NCBI GenBank assembly: GCA_001604215.1
Contig: LVAX01000006.1
Coordinates: forward strand, 1-41,421
Length of the DNA stretch: 41,421 nucleotides
Source: Clostridiales bacterium Firm_18
GTDB lineage: Bacteria > Bacillota > Clostridia > Monoglobales > Firm-18
Direction: 5' to 3'
The notes below the pieces were generated by a model. The model worked only from the letters and a program-made list of their open reading frames with translations. It searched no databases and had not been told where the DNA came from. The number at the start of each line of letters is the position of its first letter. Within the stretch, counting starts at the first letter, position 1. Positions 34,361 to 41,421 of this stretch are shown here, piece after piece. The translations under genes and the position numbers were made by a program.

Positions 34361-35068
34361 ATGATAGATTTTCATGCTCATGTCCTGCCTTGCATTGACG
34401 ACGGTCCGAGCAGTATAGAAGAAGCGTTAGAGATTTTAAAAATGCTCAAAAAGCAAGGCGTTGACAAAGTAGTTGCAACTCCTCATTATAATGACAGAAT
34501 TATGGATATCGAAGAGTTTATATTTAAAAGAAGAAAATCATATAATGAGCTCATCGAAGCAATAGATATACATAATATACCTGTTCCGGAGATTATTGTC
34601 GGCGCGGAAGTTTTTTTTGCCTATGAATTAATCTTAAATGATGGCCTGGAAAAACTATGCATCGGAAAAACAAGGTGTCTGCTGATTGAAATCCCGGAAG
34701 GATTATGGTTCGATTGGATTTGTGATTTAACAGATAAGCTTTTGGATAGAAATATTACACCTGTCATTGCTCATTTTGAAAGGTACGCGGCTGCTTATAA
34801 GAATTTAGACAGGTTTGAAAAGATTTTTGAGAAAAATATTTATTTTCAGGTAAATGCCGATTCGTTTTTAAATAAAGGTTTTTTGAGGATAATTAAAAAG
34901 CTTGACAGGCAAAATGCCATACATTTGATAGGCTCCGATGCACATAATACTAAAGAAAGAAGCCCTAAGATGGATGATGCCCGGGAAAAAATTATTAAAA
35001 AATTCGGCCCTGATAAATGGGAGTATTTTAATATTACAGCAAAGAAACTGCTTGATATTGGTGATTAA
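34361..35068 (+). CDS. cpsB: CpsB/YwqE-type PHP tyrosine phosphatase
   Basis: A manganese-dependent PHP-fold phosphatase that dephosphorylates the BY-kinase and so closes the phosphorylation cycle in capsule control. The 235-residue product has the family motifs MIDFHAHVLPCIDDGPSS at the N-terminus, VVATPHYND, VGAEVFFAYEL, PVIAHFERY and IGSDAHN near the C-terminus. These supply the His/Asp/Glu metal ligands. The length is usual. It begins 14 nt after the kinase stop, so the two are co-transcribed. The ribosome binding site is weak (AGGATT), about 13 nt before the ATG. Confidence 0.92.
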   Translation: MIDFHAHVLPCIDDGPSSIEEALEILKMLKKQGVDKVVATPHYNDRIMDIEEFIFKRRKSYNELIEAIDIHNIPVPEIIVGAEVFFAYELILNDGLEKLCIGKTRCLLIEIPEGLWFDWICDLTDKLLDRNITPVIAHFERYAAAYKNLDRFEKIFEKNIYFQVNADSFLNKGFLRIIKKLDRQNAIHLIGSDAHNTKERSPKMDDAREKIIKKFGPDKWEYFNITAKKLLDIGD

Positions 35069-35136
35069 AAAACGGCAAAGTAACGATAGAAAAATTCCAA
35101 TGGAAGAATCAGTTTATAAGGGGGGCATTTTGATAG

Positions 35137-36654
35137 ATGAAAAATGTCAAAAAAAATCTTTTATTAATCGGTGCAGGCGCGGCAGGCAGAATGGTTATAA
35201 GCGAAATTAAAGAAAACCCGGTATGCAAATATAAAATTATAGGTATTATTGATGATGAACCAAACAAAACTGGGGAACTGATTAACGGCTACAAGGTGCT
35301 TGGCAGCAGAAAAGATATAATAAAGATATGTAAAAATAAAAATGTTGAGGTAATATTACTGGCAATACCTTCGATAAAAGGCAGCGATAAAATAGATATT
35401 TTGAATATCTGCTCGGCAACTTCCTGTGAAATTAAAATACTTCCAAGCATATCTGAAATCATTGATAAAGGCAATTTAAAATACAGTCTGAGAAATTTGA
35501 GAATAGAAGATCTTCTGGCGCGTGACCCCATTGTTTTGAACAACGAAAAAATTTCAGAATACATAACAAATAAAGTCATTTTGGTAACCGGCGGAGGAGG
35601 CTCAATAGGTTCCGAGCTTTGCCGGCAAATATCCAAGTATAATCCCGCTAAAATAATCGTATTTGATATATATGAGAATAATGCTTATGATTTGCAAAAC
35701 GAGCTTAGCTTTTTATTCCCGAAATTAAATGTGGATATTGCCATCGGAAGTGTAAGGGATAAGGAGAGACTGAATAATGTCTTTTTAACTTACAGGCCTG
35801 ATATTGTTTTTCATGCGGCAGCTCACAAGCATGTTCCTTTAATGGAAAGCAATCCCGCAGAGGCCGTTAAAAACAATGTATTTGGAACGTTTAACACCGC
35901 CAAATGCGCAATAGAGCACAATGTAAATAAATTTGTTTTAATTTCAACCGACAAAGCCGTTAATCCTACAAATGTAATGGGAGCGACCAAAAGGCTTTGC
36001 GAAATGGTTGTTCAATCGCTTAACAATATGGGGAGAACGGAGTTTTCGGCAGTAAGATTTGGGAATGTATTAGGAAGCAACGGCTCGGTGGTAAACCTTT
36101 TTAAAAACCAAATAAAAAACGGAGGGCCTGTAACCATTACGCATAAAGATATAACCCGCTATTTTATGACTATTCCCGAAGCGGCGCAGCTTGTTTTAGA
36201 GGCGGCATCTTATGCTAAGGGCGGCGAAATTTATGTTCTTGATATGGGCAGTCCGGTTAAAATTTTTGATTTGGCTATTAATATGATTAAATTGTCGGGC
36301 TTACAGCCGTTTAAGGATATTCAAATTAAAATAACCGGCTTAAGATCGGGTGAAAAATTGTATGAAGAGCTGTTAATGGTCGAAGAAGAAGTAACCGAAA
36401 AGATTAATGAAAAAATATTTATTGCAAGGCCGGTGAAAATTAATACTTTTGAATTTGAAAAAGGCCTTGCCAAGCTTCAGAATGTTGCAAAAATACAAGA
36501 CCCGGATATAATAAAAAGAACATTGGCCGAGTTGGTTAAGTCCTATAAGTATGATACCAAAGAAGAAAAAGCGCAAGCATTTGCGTTCAGTAATGTTGAT
36601 GAGGTAGTCGGCATTAAGGATATAAAAAGTACGGTTACGGCAAAGGCATATTAA
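35137..36654 (+). CDS. CapD/WbpM-like nucleotide-sugar 4,6-dehydratase, soluble form
   Basis: An extended-SDR enzyme of the FlaA1/WbpM/CapD family, converting UDP-GlcNAc-type substrates to 4-keto-6-deoxy sugars for polysaccharide synthesis. Two Rossmann domains are visible: LLIGAGAAGRMV (residues ~8-19) and the catalytic VTGGGGSIGSELCRQI. STDKAVNPTNVMGATKR shows the M-x3-K dyad typical of WbpM/CapD in place of Tyr-x3-Lys. Large members have about 600-650 residues with four N-terminal membrane helices; this 505-residue protein begins directly at the first Rossmann domain. I saw no missing helices in the 68 nt upstream, so it is a soluble variant, not an obvious truncation. AAGGGGGG lies upstream of the ATG with long spacing. 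Confidence 0.88.
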   Translation: MKNVKKNLLLIGAGAAGRMVISEIKENPVCKYKIIGIIDDEPNKTGELINGYKVLGSRKDIIKICKNKNVEVILLAIPSIKGSDKIDILNICSATSCEIKILPSISEIIDKGNLKYSLRNLRIEDLLARDPIVLNNEKISEYITNKVILVTGGGGSIGSELCRQISKYNPAKIIVFDIYENNAYDLQNELSFLFPKLNVDIAIGSVRDKERLNNVFLTYRPDIVFHAAAHKHVPLMESNPAEAVKNNVFGTFNTAKCAIEHNVNKFVLISTDKAVNPTNVMGATKRLCEMVVQSLNNMGRTEFSAVRFGNVLGSNGSVVNLFKNQIKNGGPVTITHKDITRYFMTIPEAAQLVLEAASYAKGGEIYVLDMGSPVKIFDLAINMIKLSGLQPFKDIQIKITGLRSGEKLYEELLMVEEEVTEKINEKIFIARPVKINTFEFEKGLAKLQNVAKIQDPDIIKRTLAELVKSYKYDTKEEKAQAFAFSNVDEVVGIKDIKSTVTAKAY

Positions 36655-36681
36655 TGCGATTTATTAAAAAGGAGTGATATT

Positions 36682-38166
36682 ATGGTAAGCAAAATGTTAA
36701 AGCGTTATATTTCTATAATCATGCTTGTGAGTTTTTTAGCGGGCTTTGGCGGATCAGCTGCATTTGCGGCCGGGTCAAATGTTTCTTTTAAGTATGAAGA
36801 CATGCCTTATTTATTGGAGCTTGCCCAGAATGTTTTCTTGCAGTGTGAGTCAAAAGAGGAAAGATATGATTTGTTTATGCTCGGAAAGACCTATCTGAGC
36901 ACCGATTCGGGCATAGAATCCCTTATTGCCCTCATCGAAGGCGGAAGCACCAGTTATATTGATATTACGGATGAAAACAAAAATCTGCTTATTTTTTGCC
37001 TTAGTTTTGTAAAAAGCTTTGAAGAGGAAGAAAGGGCTAATGTTCTTAATGATTTTTTAAGCTTTAAGGAATATCCTAATCTTACATCGGTGCAGCGGTC
37101 ATCACTTAAAGATATTTATGAAGAGTTCTTAAGTGAAGAGTTTCGTCAGTTGTTTGAACAGGTACATAACAGAAATGAAAAAATGCTGCTGAATTTAGTA
37201 AGCTGCGCACAAGGCAGCTTTGTGCTTACGGACGATAAAAACAATACGAAAAAATTAGCTGTTAAATCTGTACCCTCTAAATTTGATTCAAAGCTTAAAA
37301 GTAACGTAACGCAATATTTTGAGCAAATAAACGGAGCTGATATAGAATCGGGAAGGGATATTTTAGAAGAGCTTGTCAATGAAGTTAATTTAAACCTTTC
37401 CAATACAATGATTTCTAAATTTAAGACGGTATTCGGCGCGCTTGGCATGTATGAAGAGTATACTGCCCCCGGAAAACCGTCTAAGGATAGCGGCGGTTCG
37501 ACTGGCGGAGGCGGCGGAACAGTTATATATCCCGGGCCTGCCGTTGGTTCTACGGCGCCTGAGCCTGAAAAAATTCCCGCACCCGAGATGTCGGATGAGT
37601 TGCTGCAGGAGATGGGGCAATATATTGATGTTGACTCAAACCACTGGTCGGCTCCGTATTTGGCCGAATTATCCAAAAGAAAGATATTTGCCGGATACGA
37701 AGATGGTACTTTCAGACCAAACCAGGGAATAACAAGAGAGGAAATTGCCGTTGTTTTAGTTAGGGTATTAGGGCTTGAATCAAGATTAGACGAAGAATAT
37801 GATGAAAATTTTACCGATAATAACGAAATATCCGATTGGGTAAAAAAATCCGTATATTTGCTTACTAAAATGGGGATATTCACCGGATATGAAGATGGCA
37901 GTTTCAGACCGTCCGCTACAGTTACGCGGGAAGAAATGGCCGTTTTAATTGCCCGTTCGTTAACTAAAAACAGAAATGTTCTTGACTTTGATTTTTCCGA
38001 CGGTGATTTGATTTCGGATTGGGCTAAGGAAGGAATTAAAAAAGCGTATACTTTTGGAATAATAAAAGGCTATGAGGATAAAACCTTCAAACCAAACAAC
38101 GTTGTTACACGTGCGGAAATGCTTGCTATGATTTACAACTTTATGTATATTGAAAATCTTCTTTAA
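36682..38166 (+). CDS. SLH-domain surface protein (C-terminal SLH repeats)
   Basis: A 494-residue secreted protein. The signal peptide ends near SAAFAA (about residue 30). A helical domain follows (about 35-260), ending GALGMYEEYTAPGKP. Then comes a Gly/Pro linker (GGSTGGGGGTVIYPGPAVG) and three SLH repeats (about 315-490): SNHWSAPYLAELSKRKIFAG with QGITREEIAVV; EISDWVKKSVYLLTKMGIF with TVTREEMAVLI; and LISDWAKEGIKKAYTFGI with NVVTRAEMLAM. The TRE/TRAE motifs that bind pyruvylated wall polymer are intact in all three. The helical domain resembles that of the next SLH gene, so the two are paralogues. GGAG lies before the ATG. A strong terminator follows. Confidence 0.88.
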   Translation: MVSKMLKRYISIIMLVSFLAGFGGSAAFAAGSNVSFKYEDMPYLLELAQNVFLQCESKEERYDLFMLGKTYLSTDSGIESLIALIEGGSTSYIDITDENKNLLIFCLSFVKSFEEEERANVLNDFLSFKEYPNLTSVQRSSLKDIYEEFLSEEFRQLFEQVHNRNEKMLLNLVSCAQGSFVLTDDKNNTKKLAVKSVPSKFDSKLKSNVTQYFEQINGADIESGRDILEELVNEVNLNLSNTMISKFKTVFGALGMYEEYTAPGKPSKDSGGSTGGGGGTVIYPGPAVGSTAPEPEKIPAPEMSDELLQEMGQYIDVDSNHWSAPYLAELSKRKIFAGYEDGTFRPNQGITREEIAVVLVRVLGLESRLDEEYDENFTDNNEISDWVKKSVYLLTKMGIFTGYEDGSFRPSATVTREEMAVLIARSLTKNRNVLDFDFSDGDLISDWAKEGIKKAYTFGIIKGYEDKTFKPNNVVTRAEMLAMIYNFMYIENLL

Positions 38167-38169
38167 GGG

Positions 38170-38209
38170 AAAATAAAAGGCTGCTGCCTTGGCAGCAGCC
38201 TTTTATTTT
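38170..38209 (+). terminator. Strong terminator between the two paralogous SLH genes
   Basis: A perfect 19-bp stem (38170-38188 with 38191-38209) with a GGCTGCTGCC core and a tiny loop. The arms themselves are A-rich at the outer left and T-rich at the outer right, so it would stop transcription from either side. Confidence 0.9.
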
Positions 38210-38272
38210 GCGTCCGGTGAAAGATTAAAGTTTCTGTCTTGAATTAATACAAACTTTAGCGGGTGATATTTT

Positions 38273-39904
38273 ATGGCTAAAAAGGTTATTTTATATACTC
38301 TTATTTTATCGATTTGCATATGCCCAGTATCGGCAATCGGTAATAATGCGAATTCTGATATTGCTTATGTTGTTATTGATGAATTGCTGCAGTTTACTCC
38401 GGAAGAAAGAAGCAACATGCTTTTTATTTTTGGGCCGATGCTTGTTTCCGACAGCGGTATTGATGCCATTGTTTCCATGGTTGAAAGACATTCACCCGAA
38501 TCAGCCGGTATATTAGATCAGATAATAGGCCATTTTCTCTCGAAGGTTGATAAACAAACGGCAATAAAAGCAATAAGCTGGCTGAAAAATATAAACGAAG
38601 ATGCAAGAAAAAGAATTTTAGATATTTATCAAAACAAAGAAGAACAAGAAATTAGCCCGGCTGCTTTTAAAGCTCTTGATTATTTTATGCAAAAAGCTTA
38701 TAACAGGTATGATAAACTGGATCAATTATTAAATGAAGAAGAAATTACCGCTCAAGTAATTGCCGCTTTTTTGAAGATTTTTTACGATGTAAACGAATCA
38801 AAACCGTTGTTTACGGAGGATGGTTATTCCGGAAGTGAGAATTTTGTGGTATACTACATCTCACCCCGATATAAGGCGCAGGCTGAAAGTATTGCCGATA
38901 TTATTGATAAAATTAACACTGCGCTGTCAAGCGATGAAAAAACAATGCTAAAGCAACTGTTAGGGGAATTAGGGCTTTACACTCCGTTTGTATCTGTTGT
39001 TCCCGGCCATTCAAAAACGGGCACAGCTTTGGTTCCTTTTTCTTCGCAGGATGAAATGAAGCTTGTATATACTGTGATTGATAATGGGCAAATACTGCCC
39101 GCCTATGAGCTTAGCGGCGCTACGGTAATTGAAATAGCTCTTTATAAAAACGGTATAAAGCAGGAGTTCGGGCAAATGGATGAGCCTTGTACAATCGGTA
39201 TTCCTGTGGAGGACAGCAACATCACGGCGTTTAAAATAGAAGATTCAATGATACCGGTAAAGCATAATATCTGTATAGGAGACAAGCTTTACATTCGTGT
39301 GAATTCAACAGGTTATTACGGTTTAAGGCGTATTCAAAAGCATTTCGTTGACAGTGACGGCTGGGGCGGTATTTATATAGAAAACTTATATGAAAGAGGC
39401 ATTATAAACGGCAAGTCCGAAGGGATTTTTGCGCCCGGGGATAATATAACAAGAGAAGAATTTGTTAAGCTTATAGTAGAAATGTTTGATTACAGCGACA
39501 AATCTTATTATGCTAATTTCCATGATGTTTCCGGAGACGATTGGTTTTATAAATACGTTGCAATTGCTTATAAAAATAAAATTATAGATGGCATAGGCAA
39601 TAACCTTTTTGGCACCGGCAGATATATAAGCAGGCAGGATATATGCAAAATAATCTATAACTGTATTAATGCTCAAATCCGCATTAAAGAACCGACGGAC
39701 AATGGCATGGTTTTTCTTGACGCCGACGAAATTGACGAATATGCCAGAGAAAGCGTTGCGTTTGTTAAGAACCTCGGAATAGTGTCAGGTGATGATGAGG
39801 GGTTCTTTAACCCGAAGAGCAACGCCACAAGGCAGGAGGCCGCAAAAATTATTTATGGACTATTGGAATTATACGTTAAAAATACAATTAACCAAAAAGG
39901 ATAA
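38273..39904 (+). CDS. SLH-domain surface protein, paralogue of the preceding one
   Basis: A 543-residue secreted protein with a signal peptide (VILYTLILSICICPVSA). The helical N-terminal domain ends LGELGLYTPFVSVVPG, matching the position and pattern of GALGMYEEYTAPG in the previous SLH gene. A middle beta-rich domain (~255-360) is unassigned. Three degenerate SLH repeats close the protein (~365-540): IYIENLYERGII with GDNITREEFVK; DDWFYKYVAIAY with GRYISRQDICK; and DEYARESVAFVKNLGIV with SNATRQEAAKI. The last two have SRQD and TRQE instead of TRAE/TRE, so wall binding may be weaker. It follows a terminator, and I could not fix a promoter for it. vanZ starts 5 nt after its stop. Confidence 0.85.
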   Translation: MAKKVILYTLILSICICPVSAIGNNANSDIAYVVIDELLQFTPEERSNMLFIFGPMLVSDSGIDAIVSMVERHSPESAGILDQIIGHFLSKVDKQTAIKAISWLKNINEDARKRILDIYQNKEEQEISPAAFKALDYFMQKAYNRYDKLDQLLNEEEITAQVIAAFLKIFYDVNESKPLFTEDGYSGSENFVVYYISPRYKAQAESIADIIDKINTALSSDEKTMLKQLLGELGLYTPFVSVVPGHSKTGTALVPFSSQDEMKLVYTVIDNGQILPAYELSGATVIEIALYKNGIKQEFGQMDEPCTIGIPVEDSNITAFKIEDSMIPVKHNICIGDKLYIRVNSTGYYGLRRIQKHFVDSDGWGGIYIENLYERGIINGKSEGIFAPGDNITREEFVKLIVEMFDYSDKSYYANFHDVSGDDWFYKYVAIAYKNKIIDGIGNNLFGTGRYISRQDICKIIYNCINAQIRIKEPTDNGMVFLDADEIDEYARESVAFVKNLGIVSGDDEGFFNPKSNATRQEAAKIIYGLLELYVKNTINQKG

Positions 39905-39909
39905 CACGC

Positions 39910-40404
39910 ATGGAGTATAAAAAAACAATTTTGTGGATTTTGTCTTTTGCCGTCATGGTTTGCATTTTTTGCTTATCATCACAGCCTGCCCCTGAGTCTA
40001 ATGAACTTAGCAAAGGTGTTGCCGAAAGCATTATCGATAAAACCCCCCATATTAAAGATTTGCCGCCTGCTGAAAAACAAAGCCTGGCAATCGATTTAAA
40101 TAGAAAAATCAGAAACTATGCCCACTTTTTTTTGTTTTTCATTCTCGGTACGGCACTCGCGTTGTCGATAAGCTTTTCATACGGAGGTAAGCTGCATGAT
40201 AAGTATGTAATTGCCTTGATTATTAGTATAATTTACGCCATATCCGACGAGATACATCAAATATTTGTTCCCGGAAGGAGTTTTCAATTTACCGATATAC
40301 TGACGGATTCCGCCGGCTCCCTTTTGGGCATAGCAATAATCGGATTTATTTTAAAAAGGAATGTGTTTGCAAAATTAGTAAAAATTACCGATAAAAAGTC
40401 TTGA
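39910..40404 (+). CDS. VanZ-family membrane protein
   Basis: A 164-residue integral membrane protein of the VanZ-like family. Four or so hydrophobic segments are visible, with the family motifs CLSSQPAPES after the first helix, RNYAHFFLFFILG at the second, and ISDEIHQIFVPGRSFQFTD followed by DSAGSLLG. VanZ itself gives low-level teicoplanin resistance, but most family members have no known function and often lie beside polysaccharide genes. It starts 5 nt after the SLH gene, so it is co-transcribed with it. The conserved acidic/His residues (DEIHQ, D, D) are intact. Confidence 0.88.
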   Translation: MEYKKTILWILSFAVMVCIFCLSSQPAPESNELSKGVAESIIDKTPHIKDLPPAEKQSLAIDLNRKIRNYAHFFLFFILGTALALSISFSYGGKLHDKYVIALIISIIYAISDEIHQIFVPGRSFQFTDILTDSAGSLLGIAIIGFILKRNVFAKLVKITDKKS

Positions 40405-40419
40405 TTTTTTATGGTTTTT

Positions 40420-40448
40420 TTGTTACAATTAATAAATGTTGATAATAT
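40420..40448 (+). promoter_or_regulatory. Predicted promoter of the Wzz-like gene
   Basis: TTGTTA (40420-40425) and TAATAT (40443-40448) are exactly 17 nt apart. The transcript would start near 40455, just before the ribosome binding site. Confidence 0.5.
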
Positions 40449-40472
40449 TAACATGGATTGGTGGAGAAATCG

Positions 40473-41237
40473 TTGAACAAAGATATAAGCATCATTGAAT
40501 TAATTCAATTGGTATTTAAAAAGTTATGGCTTGTAATTGTAATGTCAATTGTATGTGGTACTCTTTTATTCATTTACAGCAAATATTATTTAACCCCGAC
40601 GTATGTTTCAAGGGGGATGATTTATGTTGATAATTCCAATGTAGTACGAATACCAAGCGAGTTAACGGAGGAAGATGTTAAGTATGCAGATTTGGTAGCT
40701 TCGCAAAGGCTTGCTACGGTGTATATCGAAATTTTAAAAAGCCGGACTTTTTTGAAAATAGTAAAAGAACAATGCGGAGTTGATATAACTGTTGAAAAAT
40801 TAGCATCTATAATTGAAATTAAGTCAAAGAATGATACAGAAATACTTGAGATCTCGGTTGTTCATACAAATCCGTATCATGCCCAGGCAATAACGGAAAC
40901 ATTTCTTGAAAATTCAAAAGTTGAAATACCGAGGATATTTAAGGGAGGTTCCGTGGAAATAATAGACCATGCGGATATACCATTAAAGCCATCCGGGCCG
41001 AATCATGTGAAAAATGCTTTAATCGGCATTTTGCTTGGCATAATTTTATCAGTTATACTTATATTCCTTTTAGACTTGCTTGATAACACAATTAGGGGAC
41101 AGGATGATTTAATTGACAAGTATAAATATCCTATTTTGGGTTCAATTCCGAACACTCAAAAACGCAAAAAAACGATTTACGGCTATATGTTAAAAGCAGA
41201 TAAAAATAAAGAAAATGAATTAAAAGCAAGCCAGTAA
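40473..41237 (+). CDS. Wzz/CapA-type polysaccharide chain-length and kinase-activating protein
   Basis: A 254-residue membrane protein of the polysaccharide co-polymerase family, which sets chain length and activates the cognate BY-kinase. Two membrane segments flank an extracellular domain: LWLVIVMSIVCGTLLFIYS near residues 18-36 and NALIGILLGIILSVILIFLL near 185-205. The Pro-rich family motif before the second helix reads PLKPSGPNHVK. The cytoplasmic tail (PILGSIPNTQKRK) is the kinase-contacting region. The start is a TTG at 40473 with GGTGGAG 6 nt upstream. It is separated from its probable kinase (33561) by about 6 kb and has its own promoter and terminator. Confidence 0.88.
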   Translation: MNKDISIIELIQLVFKKLWLVIVMSIVCGTLLFIYSKYYLTPTYVSRGMIYVDNSNVVRIPSELTEEDVKYADLVASQRLATVYIEILKSRTFLKIVKEQCGVDITVEKLASIIEIKSKNDTEILEISVVHTNPYHAQAITETFLENSKVEIPRIFKGGSVEIIDHADIPLKPSGPNHVKNALIGILLGIILSVILIFLLDLLDNTIRGQDDLIDKYKYPILGSIPNTQKRKKTIYGYMLKADKNKENELKASQ

Positions 41238-41301
41238 TTAGAATTAAATTATACGTTCTTTTTGCGTGTAATTTCTATATTATTATAAATAATGCCTGCT
41301 G

Positions 41302-41324
41302 AATAATTCGCTTCGCGAATTATT
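41302..41324 (+). repeat. Perfect 10-bp hairpin downstream of the Wzz-like gene
   Basis: AATAATTCGC and GCGAATTATT form a perfect stem with a TTC loop. It has no T tract, so it is not a terminator by itself. It is the first of three hairpins in the last 120 nt. Confidence 0.6.
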
Positions 41325-41339
41325 TCTATGTCAAAAAAC

Positions 41340-41383
41340 AAACACGTAAAAACGGTTTTAAACGTTATTACGTGTTTTTTTTT
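41340..41383 (+). terminator. Terminator of the Wzz-like gene
   Basis: The outer stem AAACACGTAA / TTACGTGTTT (41340-41349 with 41368-41377) is perfect and encloses a smaller AACG/CGTT stem. It is followed by an uninterrupted T run. Confidence 0.85.
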
Positions 41384-41392
41384 AATTTATAG

Positions 41393-41419
41393 GAAATTGC
41401 GCAAAACCCGCGCAATTTC
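41393..41419. repeat. Perfect 10-bp inverted repeat at the right edge
   Basis: GAAATTGCGC (41393-41402) and GCGCAATTTC (41410-41419) are exact complements around a 7-nt loop. It may be part of a larger element cut off by the window end. Confidence 0.55.
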
Positions 41420-41421
41420 GC

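Overview
The window looks like chromosomal DNA of a low-to-moderate G+C, Gram-positive clostridial bacterium. Evidence: SpoVG and a YlmC/YmxH-type PRC-barrel protein (sporulation-lineage markers), AddAB instead of RecBCD, a clostridial-type FeoA/FeoB pair, an ECF folate S-component, S-layer-homology (SLH) proteins, strong AGGAGG-type ribosome binding sites and frequent TTG starts. I cannot name the species from the sequence.

Layout. 1-2400 (minus): galK-galE, Leloir galactose metabolism. 2500-4940 (plus): feoA-feoB, ferrous iron uptake. 4940-11600 (minus): addB-addA, double-strand-break repair. 11600-12570: spoVG (minus) divergent from murC (plus), with a 20-bp perfect AT-rich palindrome overlying the spoVG promoter. 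13880-15500 (minus): ylmC-like, nrdR, PHP-domain phosphoesterase. 15630-17850 (minus): FolT-like transporter, flavodoxin-like protein, GAPDH. 17950-19980 (minus): VIT/VWA protein. 20140-20950 (plus): soluble orphan histidine kinase. 21087-26160 (plus): polA-coaE-lytic transglycosylase-M18 aminopeptidase.

The accessory part begins near 26340 and runs on the plus strand to the end. It starts with a compact cassette: PqqD-like RRE protein, SipW-like S24/S26 serine peptidase, ABC exporter, secreted beta-rich protein, a 51-residue peptide that I identify as a probable RiPP precursor (leader motif YxxPxL, C-terminal Ser), and an HPr-kinase-like kinase. This resembles the kinase-containing lasso-peptide clusters of the paeninodin type, but no lasso cyclase or transglutaminase-type leader peptidase is in the window. 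I regard it as the best candidate for an undescribed system here.

The cassette runs into an S-layer/exopolysaccharide region: an SLH protein, a membrane coiled-coil protein, a bacterial tyrosine kinase with a Tyr-rich tail, its PHP-type phosphatase, a nucleotide-sugar dehydratase that lacks the usual membrane domain, two related SLH proteins, a VanZ-family protein and a Wzz/CapA-type chain-length protein. The kinase, phosphatase and Wzz protein would together control polysaccharide chain length. The SLH proteins would bind the cell-wall polymer. Glycosyltransferases are not in the window. The window ends just after a terminator.

I also noticed a recurrent GCATAAGG/CCTTATGC stem-loop a few tens of bases upstream of three minus-strand genes, with a fourth copy at the left edge.
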